A DNA stretch of 29,586 nt from Gammaproteobacteria bacterium UBA2955 (GCA_002348825.1 DEBN01000129.1:1-29586), one strand, 5' to 3'. Numbered from the stretch's first letter, positions 1-7,424 are shown. Notes: generated by a model from the letters alone, not told the origin. A program made the numbers and translations.

Positions 1-720
1 CCTGCATCGGGCAATGCCGAAGCTACCTATACCCAAGCTCAGGTTGATGAACTTGTCGCGGCCGCGCGCGCAGAGGGCTCGACGGCAGCTGAAGCAGTCG
101 CGGCACAACAGATCGAGCAGGTACGCACCGAGCATAAGGGCATAATCCAGCAGGAGTTCGCCGCGTTCATGGGCGCACTGCAGTCCGACGTTGCGAGCCG
201 CCAGCCGTTGTTACAACCGCTGCGTAATCTCGCTTTGGCATTGGCCGAACATCTTGCTCGGGTTGAGCTGCGTCAATCGGATGCGGCGATCGATGCGGTA
301 ATTAACACGGTAATCAGCGATCTCGACCCGACGGATTTGGGACAAATCGAAATTCACGTCTCCGAAGCTTGGGCCGAGCGCCTCAAGGCTCAGCCCTTAC
401 AGGGCGTCACAGATGGCTATCCGGTGATTGCCGATGAAGGCCTCAGCGATGGCGATGTGCGCCTTGTGATTGATGATGCCCAAGTTGAAGACCTGATGAG
501 CGAACGGCTGGACCAATTGGCGCAGCAATTAGATGCCACGGACTTTACTAACTCTGCCGCAGTAGCAGAGAGCGAACCGGTCCCAGCCCCAGCTTCTGCA
601 GAGCCAATGTTGACGGAATCCTCGGCGGCCGATGCACACACCGAGCCGCTGCCAACAGACCCTTTGGACGCAGACAGCGACGCCTTGTCAGCGGCTGATG
701 GCGAACCGAACGAGGAATAG
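1..720 (+). CDS. fliH: Flagellar assembly protein FliH, 5' end missing
   Basis: The reading frame is open from the first base, so the start lies upstream of the window; 239 residues are visible. FliH binds the export ATPase FliI as a dimer and links it to the C-ring. The visible part starts with an Ala/Glu/Gln-rich helical stretch, typical of the FliH stalk. It continues into the conserved C-terminal domain (roughly visible residues 60-180), whose hallmark run near residues 150-175 reads DGDVRLVIDDAQVEDLM. The identity is confirmed by fliI only 3 bases downstream. Odd: after the conserved domain there is a tail of about 60 residues rich in Ala, Glu, Pro, Ser and Asp, not seen in textbook FliH. 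Known: FliH family, related to the peripheral stalk of V- and F-ATPases. Inferred: cytoplasmic, first visible gene of a fliHIJ unit. Confidence 0.9.
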   Translation, partial: PASGNAEATYTQAQVDELVAAARAEGSTAAEAVAAQQIEQVRTEHKGIIQQEFAAFMGALQSDVASRQPLLQPLRNLALALAEHLARVELRQSDAAIDAVINTVISDLDPTDLGQIEIHVSEAWAERLKAQPLQGVTDGYPVIADEGLSDGDVRLVIDDAQVEDLMSERLDQLAQQLDATDFTNSAAVAESEPVPAPASAEPMLTESSAADAHTEPLPTDPLDADSDALSAADGEPNEE

Positions 721-723
721 GAG

Positions 724-2049
724 ATGCTGAGTCTGGCAACCTACTCCGACATTGCTCGAGCCCAGCTCAAAGCGCCACGGTCGCGACGTTATGGAACACT
801 TACACGTATTGTCGGGCTCACTCTAGAAGCCAAAGGGGTCAGTGCGGCGGTTGGATCAATATGCCGAATCCTTAAGCCGGACGACGAATACGTCGACGCT
901 CAAGTTGTTGGCTTTGAATCCGGCAGCTTATTTTTAATGCCGTTATGGCAGGCCACGGGACTAAGTGCAGGCTGCCGTGTATATGTGCACAAAGAAACCG
1001 ATACCGCGTTGGTGGGCGATGGGTTGCTCGGCCGGGTGGTGGACGCCATGGGGGAACCCCTCGATAATTTACCGCCGATAACCGGTGGACGCCCTATGGG
1101 GCTGGGCGGCAGCACGCCGAATCCTATGGAGCGCCAACCCATTGATCAGGTGCTGGATGTCGGTGTGCGCGCGTTGAACGCGTTGCTGACCATTGGTTGC
1201 GGGCAACGTATTGGGCTGATCGCAGGTTCGGGTGTTGGCAAAAGCGTACTGTTAGGCATGCTGACTAAGTTTACCGCTGCGGATGTGGTGGTCATTGGCC
1301 TCGTTGGTGAGCGCGGCAGGGAAGTAAAAGAATTCATTGAGAACACACTGGGCGCGGATGGCTTAAGGAAAGCCGTGGTGGTCGCGGCGCCCGCGGACGA
1401 GTCTCCGCTCTTGCGGATTCGCGCCACCCAATTAGCACATTTGTATGCGGAACATTTCCGCGCGGAGGGTAAAAACGTCCTATTGCTGATGGATAGCCTG
1501 TCCCGCGTCGCGCACGCGCAACGCGAAATTGGCTTAGCGGTCGGCGAACCGCCCACCGCTAAAGGTTATCCGCCCTCTGTGTTCAGCTTGCTGCCAAAGC
1601 TTATTGAGCGATCCGGTACGGGTCGTGCTGGCGAGGGCACGATTACAGCGATGTATACCTTGCTCGCGGAAGGCGACGATCTGAATGACCCGATTGTCGA
1701 CATTGCGCGGGCCTCTCTAGACGGCCAAGTAGTGTTGTCGCGAACATTAGCCGATGCAGCGCACTACCCGGCGATTGACCTAATGGGCTCTATTTCCCGG
1801 CTCATGCCGATTATTGCCGATCAAGACCACCAAAACCTGGCGAACAACCTTCGCCGACTGTGGACGCTCTATCAGCAAAACCAAGATCTGATCAACGTCG
1901 GCGCCTACGAGCCCGGCTCTAACCCCGATCTGGATCGCGCCATTGTTGTCCGCGGCGAAATGGAGAATTTTTTGCGTCAACCGATGGACGAACAGGTGAC
2001 TGTCGAAACGTCGATCGCACAATTGCAGGAGTGCTTGTCTCATGGCTGA
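724..2049 (+). CDS. fliI: Flagellar export ATPase FliI
   Basis: This 441-residue protein has normal length and architecture for FliI, the hexameric ATPase that helps feed unfolded flagellar subunits into the export gate. An N-terminal beta-barrel-like region (about 25-95) is followed by the catalytic RecA fold: Walker A AGSGVGKS at 167-174, the catalytic-glutamate motif VGERGREV at 194-201, and Walker B NVLLLMDS at 251-258. The next stretch, with YPPSVFSLLPKLIERSG, is highly conserved in the FliI/SctN family. The start ATG lies 3 bases after the fliH stop and a GGAG-type ribosome site overlaps that stop, so translation is probably coupled. The 3' end overlaps fliJ by 8 bases. Nothing looks degenerate, and the F1-beta alternative is excluded by the FliI-specific motifs and the context. 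Confidence 0.97.
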   Translation: MLSLATYSDIARAQLKAPRSRRYGTLTRIVGLTLEAKGVSAAVGSICRILKPDDEYVDAQVVGFESGSLFLMPLWQATGLSAGCRVYVHKETDTALVGDGLLGRVVDAMGEPLDNLPPITGGRPMGLGGSTPNPMERQPIDQVLDVGVRALNALLTIGCGQRIGLIAGSGVGKSVLLGMLTKFTAADVVVIGLVGERGREVKEFIENTLGADGLRKAVVVAAPADESPLLRIRATQLAHLYAEHFRAEGKNVLLLMDSLSRVAHAQREIGLAVGEPPTAKGYPPSVFSLLPKLIERSGTGRAGEGTITAMYTLLAEGDDLNDPIVDIARASLDGQVVLSRTLADAAHYPAIDLMGSISRLMPIIADQDHQNLANNLRRLWTLYQQNQDLINVGAYEPGSNPDLDRAIVVRGEMENFLRQPMDEQVTVETSIAQLQECLSHG

Positions 2050-2494
2050 AACGTTTGACCGACAAATAGATCGTTGGCAATTGCTGGCCGAGCGGGTGGC
2101 AGATGAATTAGCGAGTGTGCAAAAGGCTCTGGTGCAGGCCACGGCGCGACAACAAGAAATGGCGCAGGAAGCGGCAAAACTTCGCCAGATGAAGGAGCAA
2201 TACCTGCATGATCTTGCCGCGCAGCAACAGCGAGATCACAGCGTTGACGCCACTACACACTTGCGCCGATTTTTAATTCATTTGGACGAAACATTGGTCG
2301 CCGTGGAGCAGCAGTTACGTCAGATGGAGGCGGCCAAGCGCCAGGTAGAGCAACGCTATCGCCTGCTGTATCAGGAACACAGTAAGTTTGAGACGCTGCG
2401 AAACCGCGTAGAAGGTCGGAAAAGCGATCATGAGCGACGTCTGGAACAGAAGCAGCAAGACCTGTTAAACGTGCAGCGCTTTTCGCAAAACTAG
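2042..2494 (+). CDS. fliJ: Flagellar export chaperone FliJ
   Basis: This 150-residue protein consists almost wholly of charged, Gln-rich helix with heptad character and no membrane segment. That is the profile of FliJ, the coiled-coil subunit that sits in the FliI hexamer like the gamma subunit of F1 and engages the export gate component FlhA. FliJ sequences are poorly conserved, so the call rests on length, coiled-coil composition, and position directly after fliI with an 8-base overlap. The C-terminal half (about 85-145) carries regular Arg/Lys/Glu/Gln spacing. It is the last gene of the fliHIJ unit: a 225-base gap with its own candidate sigma-54 promoter follows. Confidence 0.88.
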   Translation: MAETFDRQIDRWQLLAERVADELASVQKALVQATARQQEMAQEAAKLRQMKEQYLHDLAAQQQRDHSVDATTHLRRFLIHLDETLVAVEQQLRQMEAAKRQVEQRYRLLYQEHSKFETLRNRVEGRKSDHERRLEQKQQDLLNVQRFSQN

Positions 2495-2502
2495 GTTTTA
2501 AC

Positions 2503-2534
2503 GAATGGTTGGCATAGATGTTGCCATACCATTC
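2503..2534. repeat. Inverted repeat around the fliK promoter
   Basis: GAATGGT (2503-2509) pairs with ACCATTC (2528-2534), and TGGCA (2510-2514) with TGCCA (2522-2526). The only bulge is T2527 and the loop is 7 bases. No T-run follows on the + strand, so it is not a convincing fliJ terminator. The repeat overlaps both elements of the candidate sigma-54 promoter, so it may be a DNA-level site rather than an RNA hairpin. The rest of the 225-base gap (to 2719) shows no ORF that I can support. Confidence 0.6.
2510..2525 (+). promoter_or_regulatory. Candidate sigma-54 promoter for fliK-fliO
   Basis: TGGCAT-AGATG-TTGCC matches the RpoN pattern TGGCAC-N5-TTGCW with the invariant GG (2511-2512) and GC (2523-2524) exactly 10 bases apart. 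It differs at the sixth base of the -24 element and the last base of the -12 element. Transcription would start near 2536, giving a leader of about 184 bases before fliK. In Vibrio a fliK-led operon is known to be sigma-54 dependent, which fits. The site is embedded in an inverted repeat. Confidence 0.55.
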
Positions 2535-2719
2535 ATGCGCACAGAGCAACATCGGCAATGACAAGCGCCGGGTGGCGGGTTAAATCGCCCTAATGACGAC
2601 GTAAAGATGTGGTCACCAAGGTAGCACCGCAACGCCAGGGCCCAGACCAGTTGTAGCGACAAACCTGTTTGGCCGATAGGGACGATGTGGCAGGTATATA
2701 GATTAGAGATAGGAATCCG

Positions 2720-4102
2720 ATGACAGACGCTATAAAGCCGACCAATTTGGCTCTTCAAACCGAAGGAGCGCCGAATAGCCAAGAATTGCAGAAGACGACT
2801 GTTGAGCCAGCGGGCGGAGATTTCCGCTACCTGTTACAGCAACAGCAGCCGGCTGCCGCTGAATTTCGGCACGAGTTGCCTGCGGTCGAGTTGCCGCAGG
2901 TGGCGCAGCAACGCGAGACCGCAGTCGCCGACTTTCGGCATTTGCTACAAAATCAGGCTTCGGTGGCGCCCGATAGTGCGTCTAACGCAATGAGTCCGCC
3001 GCAGCAAAACCCAGGCCACGAGATTCCCGATTTGGCGCTGCACGACAGTAGCTTAAAGATCGGGCGGGTGATTTTCACGGGTAACCCCAATGGCGGGCAA
3101 GACAGCCAGTTGACACAATTCATGCGCGATCATGGGTTTTCCGAGGGTGGCATGGCCGGCTATATGAAACAAACGATGTTGGGCGCGGGATCGGCTATCG
3201 CTCAAGCAGTGGGCGATGCGCATACGGATGTTGCCGACGCTGTGCAGGCGGTAATACAACCCCTCGCGGAGGAGGCCATACTGCCGCCCACAACGCCAGC
3301 GCTGCAGGCCGCTCAAGTTGTTAACCAAACCGGCGACGTGCAGTCTGTGTTGAGCACAGTCGTGCCGTCCAAGCCAGAGGCTTTACCACCAGCGGATTCA
3401 AGGGTGACGGCGCCAGTGCCGTTAGACGCTCAGGTTCCTATGCGTGCAGAGGCGGGTATGGAAGAAGCGCTGCTGCCGGCGAGCACCAAAGACATATTGT
3501 CGGCGCAATGGCCACAGGTGCAGGATGAGCAGAAACAAACTGCTGTGGCACAGGCGGCGGAGCGCGATAGCGGCGCTGCCGATGTCGAGTTTGCAAACCA
3601 GCAGCAGTCGGGCCAGCGATCTGGCCAAGGCGAGCAAAGCCCAACGTTTACGCAAACCCAGTTAGCCAACAACGAAGAAGAGGCGCAGGCTAAAGCCCAG
3701 CAGTATCGCGAGTGGAGCGAGCGTTTCAGCGAGCTCCTGGGTAGTCGCTTAGCGGTTGCGGTGCGCGAAGGTGCCTGGTCGGTGCAGCTTGATCTCGATG
3801 CTCTGGATCTTGGGTCTGTAGCGATTCAGTTGCACGCAGGCGCCGAAGGCATTGAAGGCCAGGTGACCTCGTCGGACCCTGCAGTGCGGCAAATTCTGGC
3901 AGATTCGCTGCCGAAGCTGCAGGCGGCATTAGCTGAAGCACTAGGTGATTCGGGTGATCAAGCGGTGGTCTCTTTGAGCTTGGGGCCAATTCAAAACACC
4001 GCTGCCGATGGGTTTAAGACCATTGCGTTATCCGCGGATGAACTTTCCAAAGCATTGCCTGCAGACTTCAAAGCAGGTGATGGATTGAACGTTTTTGTGT
4101 AG
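2720..4102 (+). CDS. fliK: Flagellar hook-length control protein FliK
   Basis: This 460-residue protein has the usual two-part FliK layout. A long low-complexity, Gln/Ala/Pro-rich N-terminal region (about 1-330) acts as the ruler. A conserved C-terminal domain (about 335-430) contains the pattern WSVQLDLDALDLGSVAIQLH and then a Leu/Ala-rich helix. The C-terminal domain touches FlhB and switches export from hook to filament subunits. The start is supported by AGGA at 2711-2714, five bases upstream. The N-terminus has three degenerate copies of an [AG]-[DE]-F-R-[YH] motif, at residues 33-40, 47-54 and 70-77. It is the first gene after the candidate sigma-54 promoter and is followed by fliL, fliM, fliN and fliO. 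Known: FliK family. Inferred: first gene of the second flagellar transcription unit. Confidence 0.9.
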   Translation: MTDAIKPTNLALQTEGAPNSQELQKTTVEPAGGDFRYLLQQQQPAAAEFRHELPAVELPQVAQQRETAVADFRHLLQNQASVAPDSASNAMSPPQQNPGHEIPDLALHDSSLKIGRVIFTGNPNGGQDSQLTQFMRDHGFSEGGMAGYMKQTMLGAGSAIAQAVGDAHTDVADAVQAVIQPLAEEAILPPTTPALQAAQVVNQTGDVQSVLSTVVPSKPEALPPADSRVTAPVPLDAQVPMRAEAGMEEALLPASTKDILSAQWPQVQDEQKQTAVAQAAERDSGAADVEFANQQQSGQRSGQGEQSPTFTQTQLANNEEEAQAKAQQYREWSERFSELLGSRLAVAVREGAWSVQLDLDALDLGSVAIQLHAGAEGIEGQVTSSDPAVRQILADSLPKLQAALAEALGDSGDQAVVSLSLGPIQNTAADGFKTIALSADELSKALPADFKAGDGLNVFV

Positions 4103-4140
4103 GGTCTGTGCATTCGAAGTTTACAAGTACAGGTGATTGA

Positions 4141-4647
4141 ATGAGCGGATTAAAAGGTCTTGTGCTGGTCGTTCTAGCGTTAATGGTTGGTGCATGTGGC
4201 GAAGAAGTGGATCCGAACGCTCCGATCATGTGTCCAGACTATGATCCGGCCGTAAAATACAACAAGCCGCCTACCGCTGTGGAAAAAACCCTATGGGGAG
4301 GGTGCGTGCCGCGGCCATTGAATGACCCTCAGTATCACGCCATCGAAAAACCTGCGTTGATGGTTAAGATGAAAAATTCAAGAAAAATGCTGCAACTCAA
4401 GCTCTCTGTGTTTGCTAAGCATGACTTTTTCGCCAGCCTGAGAATGCAGACGCATGACTTGGCGCTGCGTGCCGCTTTTACCGAACGTATGCTTGAAGTC
4501 ACGGAGGAGGACACCCTCAAACCGGACTTCCGCAAGGAATTAAGAGCCGATTTTAAAGCAGCGGCGAACGAGCTGTTTAGAAATTATGAGGGCTATGACT
4601 TCGATTTGGTCGCGGATGTTTTGATCACCAGCTACGTCGTTGACTAG
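4141..4647 (+). CDS. fliL: FliL-like protein with a lipoprotein signal
   Basis: The protein has 168 residues and lies between fliK and fliM, the standard place of fliL. FliL surrounds the stator units and supports torque at high load. The C-terminal two thirds resembles the FliL periplasmic domain: a beta strand MLQLKLSVFA, a long amphipathic helix, and an ending VADVLITSYVVD much like the usual VLFTxFVVQ end. Odd: instead of a plain N-terminal membrane anchor there is a lipobox, V16-G17-A18-C19, after a hydrophobic stretch. This predicts cleavage and lipidation at Cys19. Two further cysteines (31 and 55) could form a periplasmic disulfide. The start follows AGGTGA at a good distance. The FliL assignment is an inference from position plus the C-terminal pattern. 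Confidence 0.72.
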   Translation: MSGLKGLVLVVLALMVGACGEEVDPNAPIMCPDYDPAVKYNKPPTAVEKTLWGGCVPRPLNDPQYHAIEKPALMVKMKNSRKMLQLKLSVFAKHDFFASLRMQTHDLALRAAFTERMLEVTEEDTLKPDFRKELRADFKAAANELFRNYEGYDFDLVADVLITSYVVD

Positions 4648-4656
4648 AGCAAGACT

Positions 4657-5673
4657 ATGGCGGACGGCGAAAAACTTCTCACCGACGAAGAAATGCAGGC
4701 CATTGAAGACGTTGTTGCGTCAGGCGGTTTAGAGGGTGGCGGCTACAATGTCGGTGTCGAGGCTAAGAGTTTCGATATAGCGTCGAAGGACAATCGGCCT
4801 GATTTCGACACCACGGTGCTGGAACAGATTAATGAACGGTTTCACCGGCATTTGCGTGTGGGCCTCGCGCGCGAGCTGAAATACAGCGCTGAAGTGGCGT
4901 TGGGCACCGTAGAGGTCATGAAGTACGCCGATTATCTCGCCAGCTTACCAACGCCTGTGAGTCTCAACCTTACCAATATGAGCCCCTTAAAAGGCGAGTC
5001 GATTTGTGTCATCGACCCGCAGGTAATATTCAGCTGCGTTGATAACTGGTTCGGCGGGGTGCCGCGTTCGCTAGAATCGGTGAGCGAAACCCGCAGCTTC
5101 AGCGCGACAGAGGAAGTGGTGCTGAAAAAAGTGCGCTTAGTGGTTTATTCGGCGCTGCTCGAGGCCTGGGCTCCGGCGTTACGGGTTCAGTGCGAGTTTG
5201 TGCGCGCAGAGCCCAATCCACTTTTGGCTAATATCGCTGCAGACAGCGACCTCGTCATCATTAATCGTTTTCGTGTGGGTAACGCCAGCGAAATCGAGGG
5301 TGGTATGGATGTAATTGGCGCGATCGACATTGTGCACCCGTATGACAGCATAAATTTGGTGCGCGGTTCGTTAAGTAAAACCAGTGCTCCAAATCGAGTA
5401 GAAAACCGCTTAGAACGCGAATGGTCAAAACGCTTAGCTGGCTCCTTGGACGAGGTTTTGTTTGAGGCGGTGGTTAACGCCGGTGAAATGCCTATGTCGC
5501 TGGCGAGGTTAAACACGCTAAAAGTAGGCGATGTGATCTCTTTGCAGGATATGGGGCGATCAGAGTTATGCGTAAACGGCTTACCGATTTACGAAGTACA
5601 AATAGGCAGCCGTGGCGACAACGCTGCGGTTAAAATAGTAGCGAGTACCATGGCTGGGACGACTAATGAGTGA
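4657..5673 (+). CDS. fliM: Flagellar motor switch protein FliM
   Basis: This 338-residue protein is of normal FliM length. FliM forms the C-ring wall, binds phosphorylated CheY and sets rotation direction. The middle CheC-like domain (about 55-240) has NERFHRHLRVGL, SLNLTNMSPLKG and DNWFGG. The C-terminal SpoA-like domain (about 255-330) has ISLQDMGRSELCVNGLPIYE. Odd: the N-terminal CheY-binding motif, usually close to SQxEIDALL, reads LTDEEMQAIEDVV, and the usual GGDGR after the DNxF helix is GGVPR. The gene overlaps fliN by 8 bases and begins 9 bases after fliL. The family call is secure; conventional CheY binding is less certain. Confidence 0.93.
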   Translation: MADGEKLLTDEEMQAIEDVVASGGLEGGGYNVGVEAKSFDIASKDNRPDFDTTVLEQINERFHRHLRVGLARELKYSAEVALGTVEVMKYADYLASLPTPVSLNLTNMSPLKGESICVIDPQVIFSCVDNWFGGVPRSLESVSETRSFSATEEVVLKKVRLVVYSALLEAWAPALRVQCEFVRAEPNPLLANIAADSDLVIINRFRVGNASEIEGGMDVIGAIDIVHPYDSINLVRGSLSKTSAPNRVENRLEREWSKRLAGSLDEVLFEAVVNAGEMPMSLARLNTLKVGDVISLQDMGRSELCVNGLPIYEVQIGSRGDNAAVKIVASTMAGTTNE

Positions 5674-5992
5674 AAACGTCGAAGAACCAACAGAAGCGGT
5701 AGCACAGGAATCCAGCGATTCCCTTGGCGAGGGATCCTTGGATCAAGACCTTATCCGTTCCATTCCCGTGACGCTAACGGTTGAGTTGGGGTCCGCAAAG
5801 TTAAAATTGAAAGATCTCCTGCGCTTGGCCCAAGGCAGTGTCTTGGAGCTGGATACTGCGGCCGGTGAAATGTTAGACCTCAAGGTCAACGGCACGGTTA
5901 TTGCCAAAGGCGAGGTGGTGACAGTAGGCGATCAGCTCGGTCTTACAGTGGTCGAAATAGTGTCGCCCATGGAACGGATCAAGCCTGTATAA
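5666..5992 (+). CDS. fliN: Flagellar motor switch protein FliN
   Basis: This 108-residue protein has a short acidic leader (about 1-28) and one SpoA domain. The domain carries the classic FliN patterns: IPVTLTVELG near 34-43, LLRLAQGSVLELD, and VNGTVIAKGEVVTVGDQLGLTV, ending in VSPMERIK. FliN forms the bottom of the C-ring and docks FliH-FliI for export. It is shorter than the Escherichia coli protein (137 residues) because the leader is short, as in many gammaproteobacteria. It overlaps fliM by 8 bases, which suggests coupled synthesis of the two ring proteins. Confidence 0.96.
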   Translation: MSENVEEPTEAVAQESSDSLGEGSLDQDLIRSIPVTLTVELGSAKLKLKDLLRLAQGSVLELDTAAGEMLDLKVNGTVIAKGEVVTVGDQLGLTVVEIVSPMERIKPV

Positions 5993-5995
5993 ACC

Positions 5996-6343
5996 GTGGA
6001 AGGTTTTAATCCCATTGTGGGCCTGTTGGCGTTCTTGTTTGTCATCGGGCTACTGCTGTTAACTCTTTGGTTTTTGAAAAGCAAAACCGCCTTAGGCGGG
6101 GCAGGGGGTAAGTCAAATTTACGCGTGCTGGATACGCTGCGCATAGACCCTAAAAATCGGATCTGTGTGTTGGCCTATGAGGATAAGCAGCTGTTGTTGG
6201 GCATAAGCCCCAACACCATAACGTTACTGGACTCCCAAGGTATCGACCCGGCAAAAATAGCGGGCGAACCCGTTGCAGATGCGCTCAACAAATCGGGGTT
6301 CAAACAACACCTCGGCGCTCTGCTCAATCAACGTAAAGATTAG
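5996..6343 (+). CDS. fliO: Flagellar biosynthesis protein FliO
   Basis: This 115-residue protein has one membrane helix (about 7-26) and a small cytoplasmic domain with LRVLDTLRIDPKNRICVLAY, the usual FliO signature. FliO is a scaffold that helps FliP assemble into the export gate. The start is GTG, three bases after the fliN stop; no better ATG exists because the helix begins at once. The next gate gene, fliP, is separated from it by more than 1 kb containing a gene on the other strand, whereas fliO and fliP are normally adjacent. It ends 13 bases from the end of the convergent transglycosylase gene, with no visible terminator between them. Confidence 0.9.
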   Translation: MEGFNPIVGLLAFLFVIGLLLLTLWFLKSKTALGGAGGKSNLRVLDTLRIDPKNRICVLAYEDKQLLLGISPNTITLLDSQGIDPAKIAGEPVADALNKSGFKQHLGALLNQRKD

Positions 6344-6356
6344 GGCGCATCCCCTC

Positions 6357-7298
6357 TTAGGGCGTGTTTAACATCGCGTCGAGTGTGCTGACGATGCGTT
6401 TAGATCCGGCTGCGGTGCCCAGCCAAACCGTCATTTGGTTTTTGACTTTAATGAGGCCCGAGGTGGAGCATGCGCTGCCGTTTGCTGCGAGCCAATCAAA
6501 AAAGCGCTGTTCTCGTTTTGCAGGATGGTGGGTACTCAATGACTGCAGCTGCAGTTCGCGGATATCGCAGTGCGGCGCTGCAGCTGTAGCTTTAAGTTTC
6601 CCGGAAACTGCAGTGGTTTCTACGTTTACGGGTTTTGCCACGGGTGTCGCAGCGTCCTGTTTGTTCGGACTCGGCGCTGTCGCTAATTCTACGGTGCGGG
6701 CGGTTGCTGGCGTCGCTGCTGGCGTTTCCTCTGGTGTTGGCTCGATGCGAGGGGCGGGCGCCTCAACAACAATGCTGTTGTTTGGATAGCTGCTGCTTTT
6801 CGCGGGCCGCAGGATATCCAGTTGCTCATCGATGCGTCGACGGTATTCCAGCACTACTTCGGGTTCCGTGGGCGCGCGGGCAAGCGCGCTGGGGCCAATT
6901 CGATAGGCAGCCAGAGCCGTCTGCATATCGCCCTTATAGCGATCCGTGAGTTCCCGCAGGTAACGCCCCCCGGCGTCCACATTGGTGCAGGGATCAAACA
7001 AAGCGCTGCGGGTGCGCACGCCAAGATGAGCCGCGGTTTGCGGCCACTTAATTTGCATCAGCCCGACGGCGTTGGCCGAAGAAACTGCTTTGGGGTTCAA
7101 GCTGCTTTCGACAATGGCAATAGCGGTCAGCCAATCCCGGTCTAAATTATAGGTTTTGGCCGTGGATTCGAAACATTCGCGATAAGGCAGGCTATTGCCG
7201 TCTTGATCGGCAATGACGCTGTGGGCTGCCAAAAGTGTCAGAGCCAGGCCGCTTTGCAGCAGCGGAAGAAAACACTGTCGTAACTTCGACAGTGACAT
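6357..7298 (-). CDS. Secreted lytic transglycosylase (SLT domain) inside the flagellar cluster
   Basis: With the start chosen at 7298 the protein has 313 residues. A signal peptide (about 1-30) is followed by a family 1 SLT domain (about 38-160) with the catalytic Glu64 in IVESSLNP and the GLMQI motif at 79-83. The third motif, normally AYNAG, is AYRIG at 131-135. A Pro/Ala/Thr-rich linker (about 165-240) leads to a C-terminal region of about 70 residues with two cysteines that I do not recognise. The enzyme should cut glycan strands in the periplasm. The frame stays open upstream to 7430, but that longer version would cover the fliP promoter and start codon and would bury the signal peptide. 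The ribosome site at 7298 is weak. It lies antisense between fliO and fliP, so a role in opening peptidoglycan for the flagellar rod is plausible but inferred. Confidence 0.85.
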   Translation of the reverse strand: MSLSKLRQCFLPLLQSGLALTLLAAHSVIADQDGNSLPYRECFESTAKTYNLDRDWLTAIAIVESSLNPKAVSSANAVGLMQIKWPQTAAHLGVRTRSALFDPCTNVDAGGRYLRELTDRYKGDMQTALAAYRIGPSALARAPTEPEVVLEYRRRIDEQLDILRPAKSSSYPNNSIVVEAPAPRIEPTPEETPAATPATARTVELATAPSPNKQDAATPVAKPVNVETTAVSGKLKATAAAPHCDIRELQLQSLSTHHPAKREQRFFDWLAANGSACSTSGLIKVKNQMTVWLGTAAGSKRIVSTLDAMLNTP

Positions 7299-7361
7299 CA
7301 GCAACGACCCAGGAAAGCCGCATTCCCATCGTAACCCTATGAATTTACTGAAATAAAATTG

Positions 7362-7377
7362 TGGCACTTTTCTTGCT
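7362..7377 (+). promoter_or_regulatory. Sigma-54 promoter for fliPQR-flhB
   Basis: TGGCAC-TTTTC-TTGCT is a full match to the RpoN consensus TGGCAC-N5-TTGCW, with the GG and GC pairs 10 bases apart. Transcription should start near 7388, about 37 bases before the fliP start. A small GGCG/CGCC hairpin lies in the leader at about 7403-7415. This gives the second half of the export-gate genes its own promoter, as needed now that an antisense gene separates them from fliO. An RpoN-dependent activator of the FleQ/FlrC type is implied but not seen here. Confidence 0.82.
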
Positions 7378-7424
7378 AATAAGGCCTGTAAAAGGCGGTA
7401 GACGCCGGTAACAACAGGAACAGC

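Noticed and set aside
2653..2679. Sigma-28 (FliA) promoter before fliK, GCCGATAG at 2672-2679
   Set aside because: The -10 element is close to GCCGATAA but nothing like TAAA lies at the required distance upstream.
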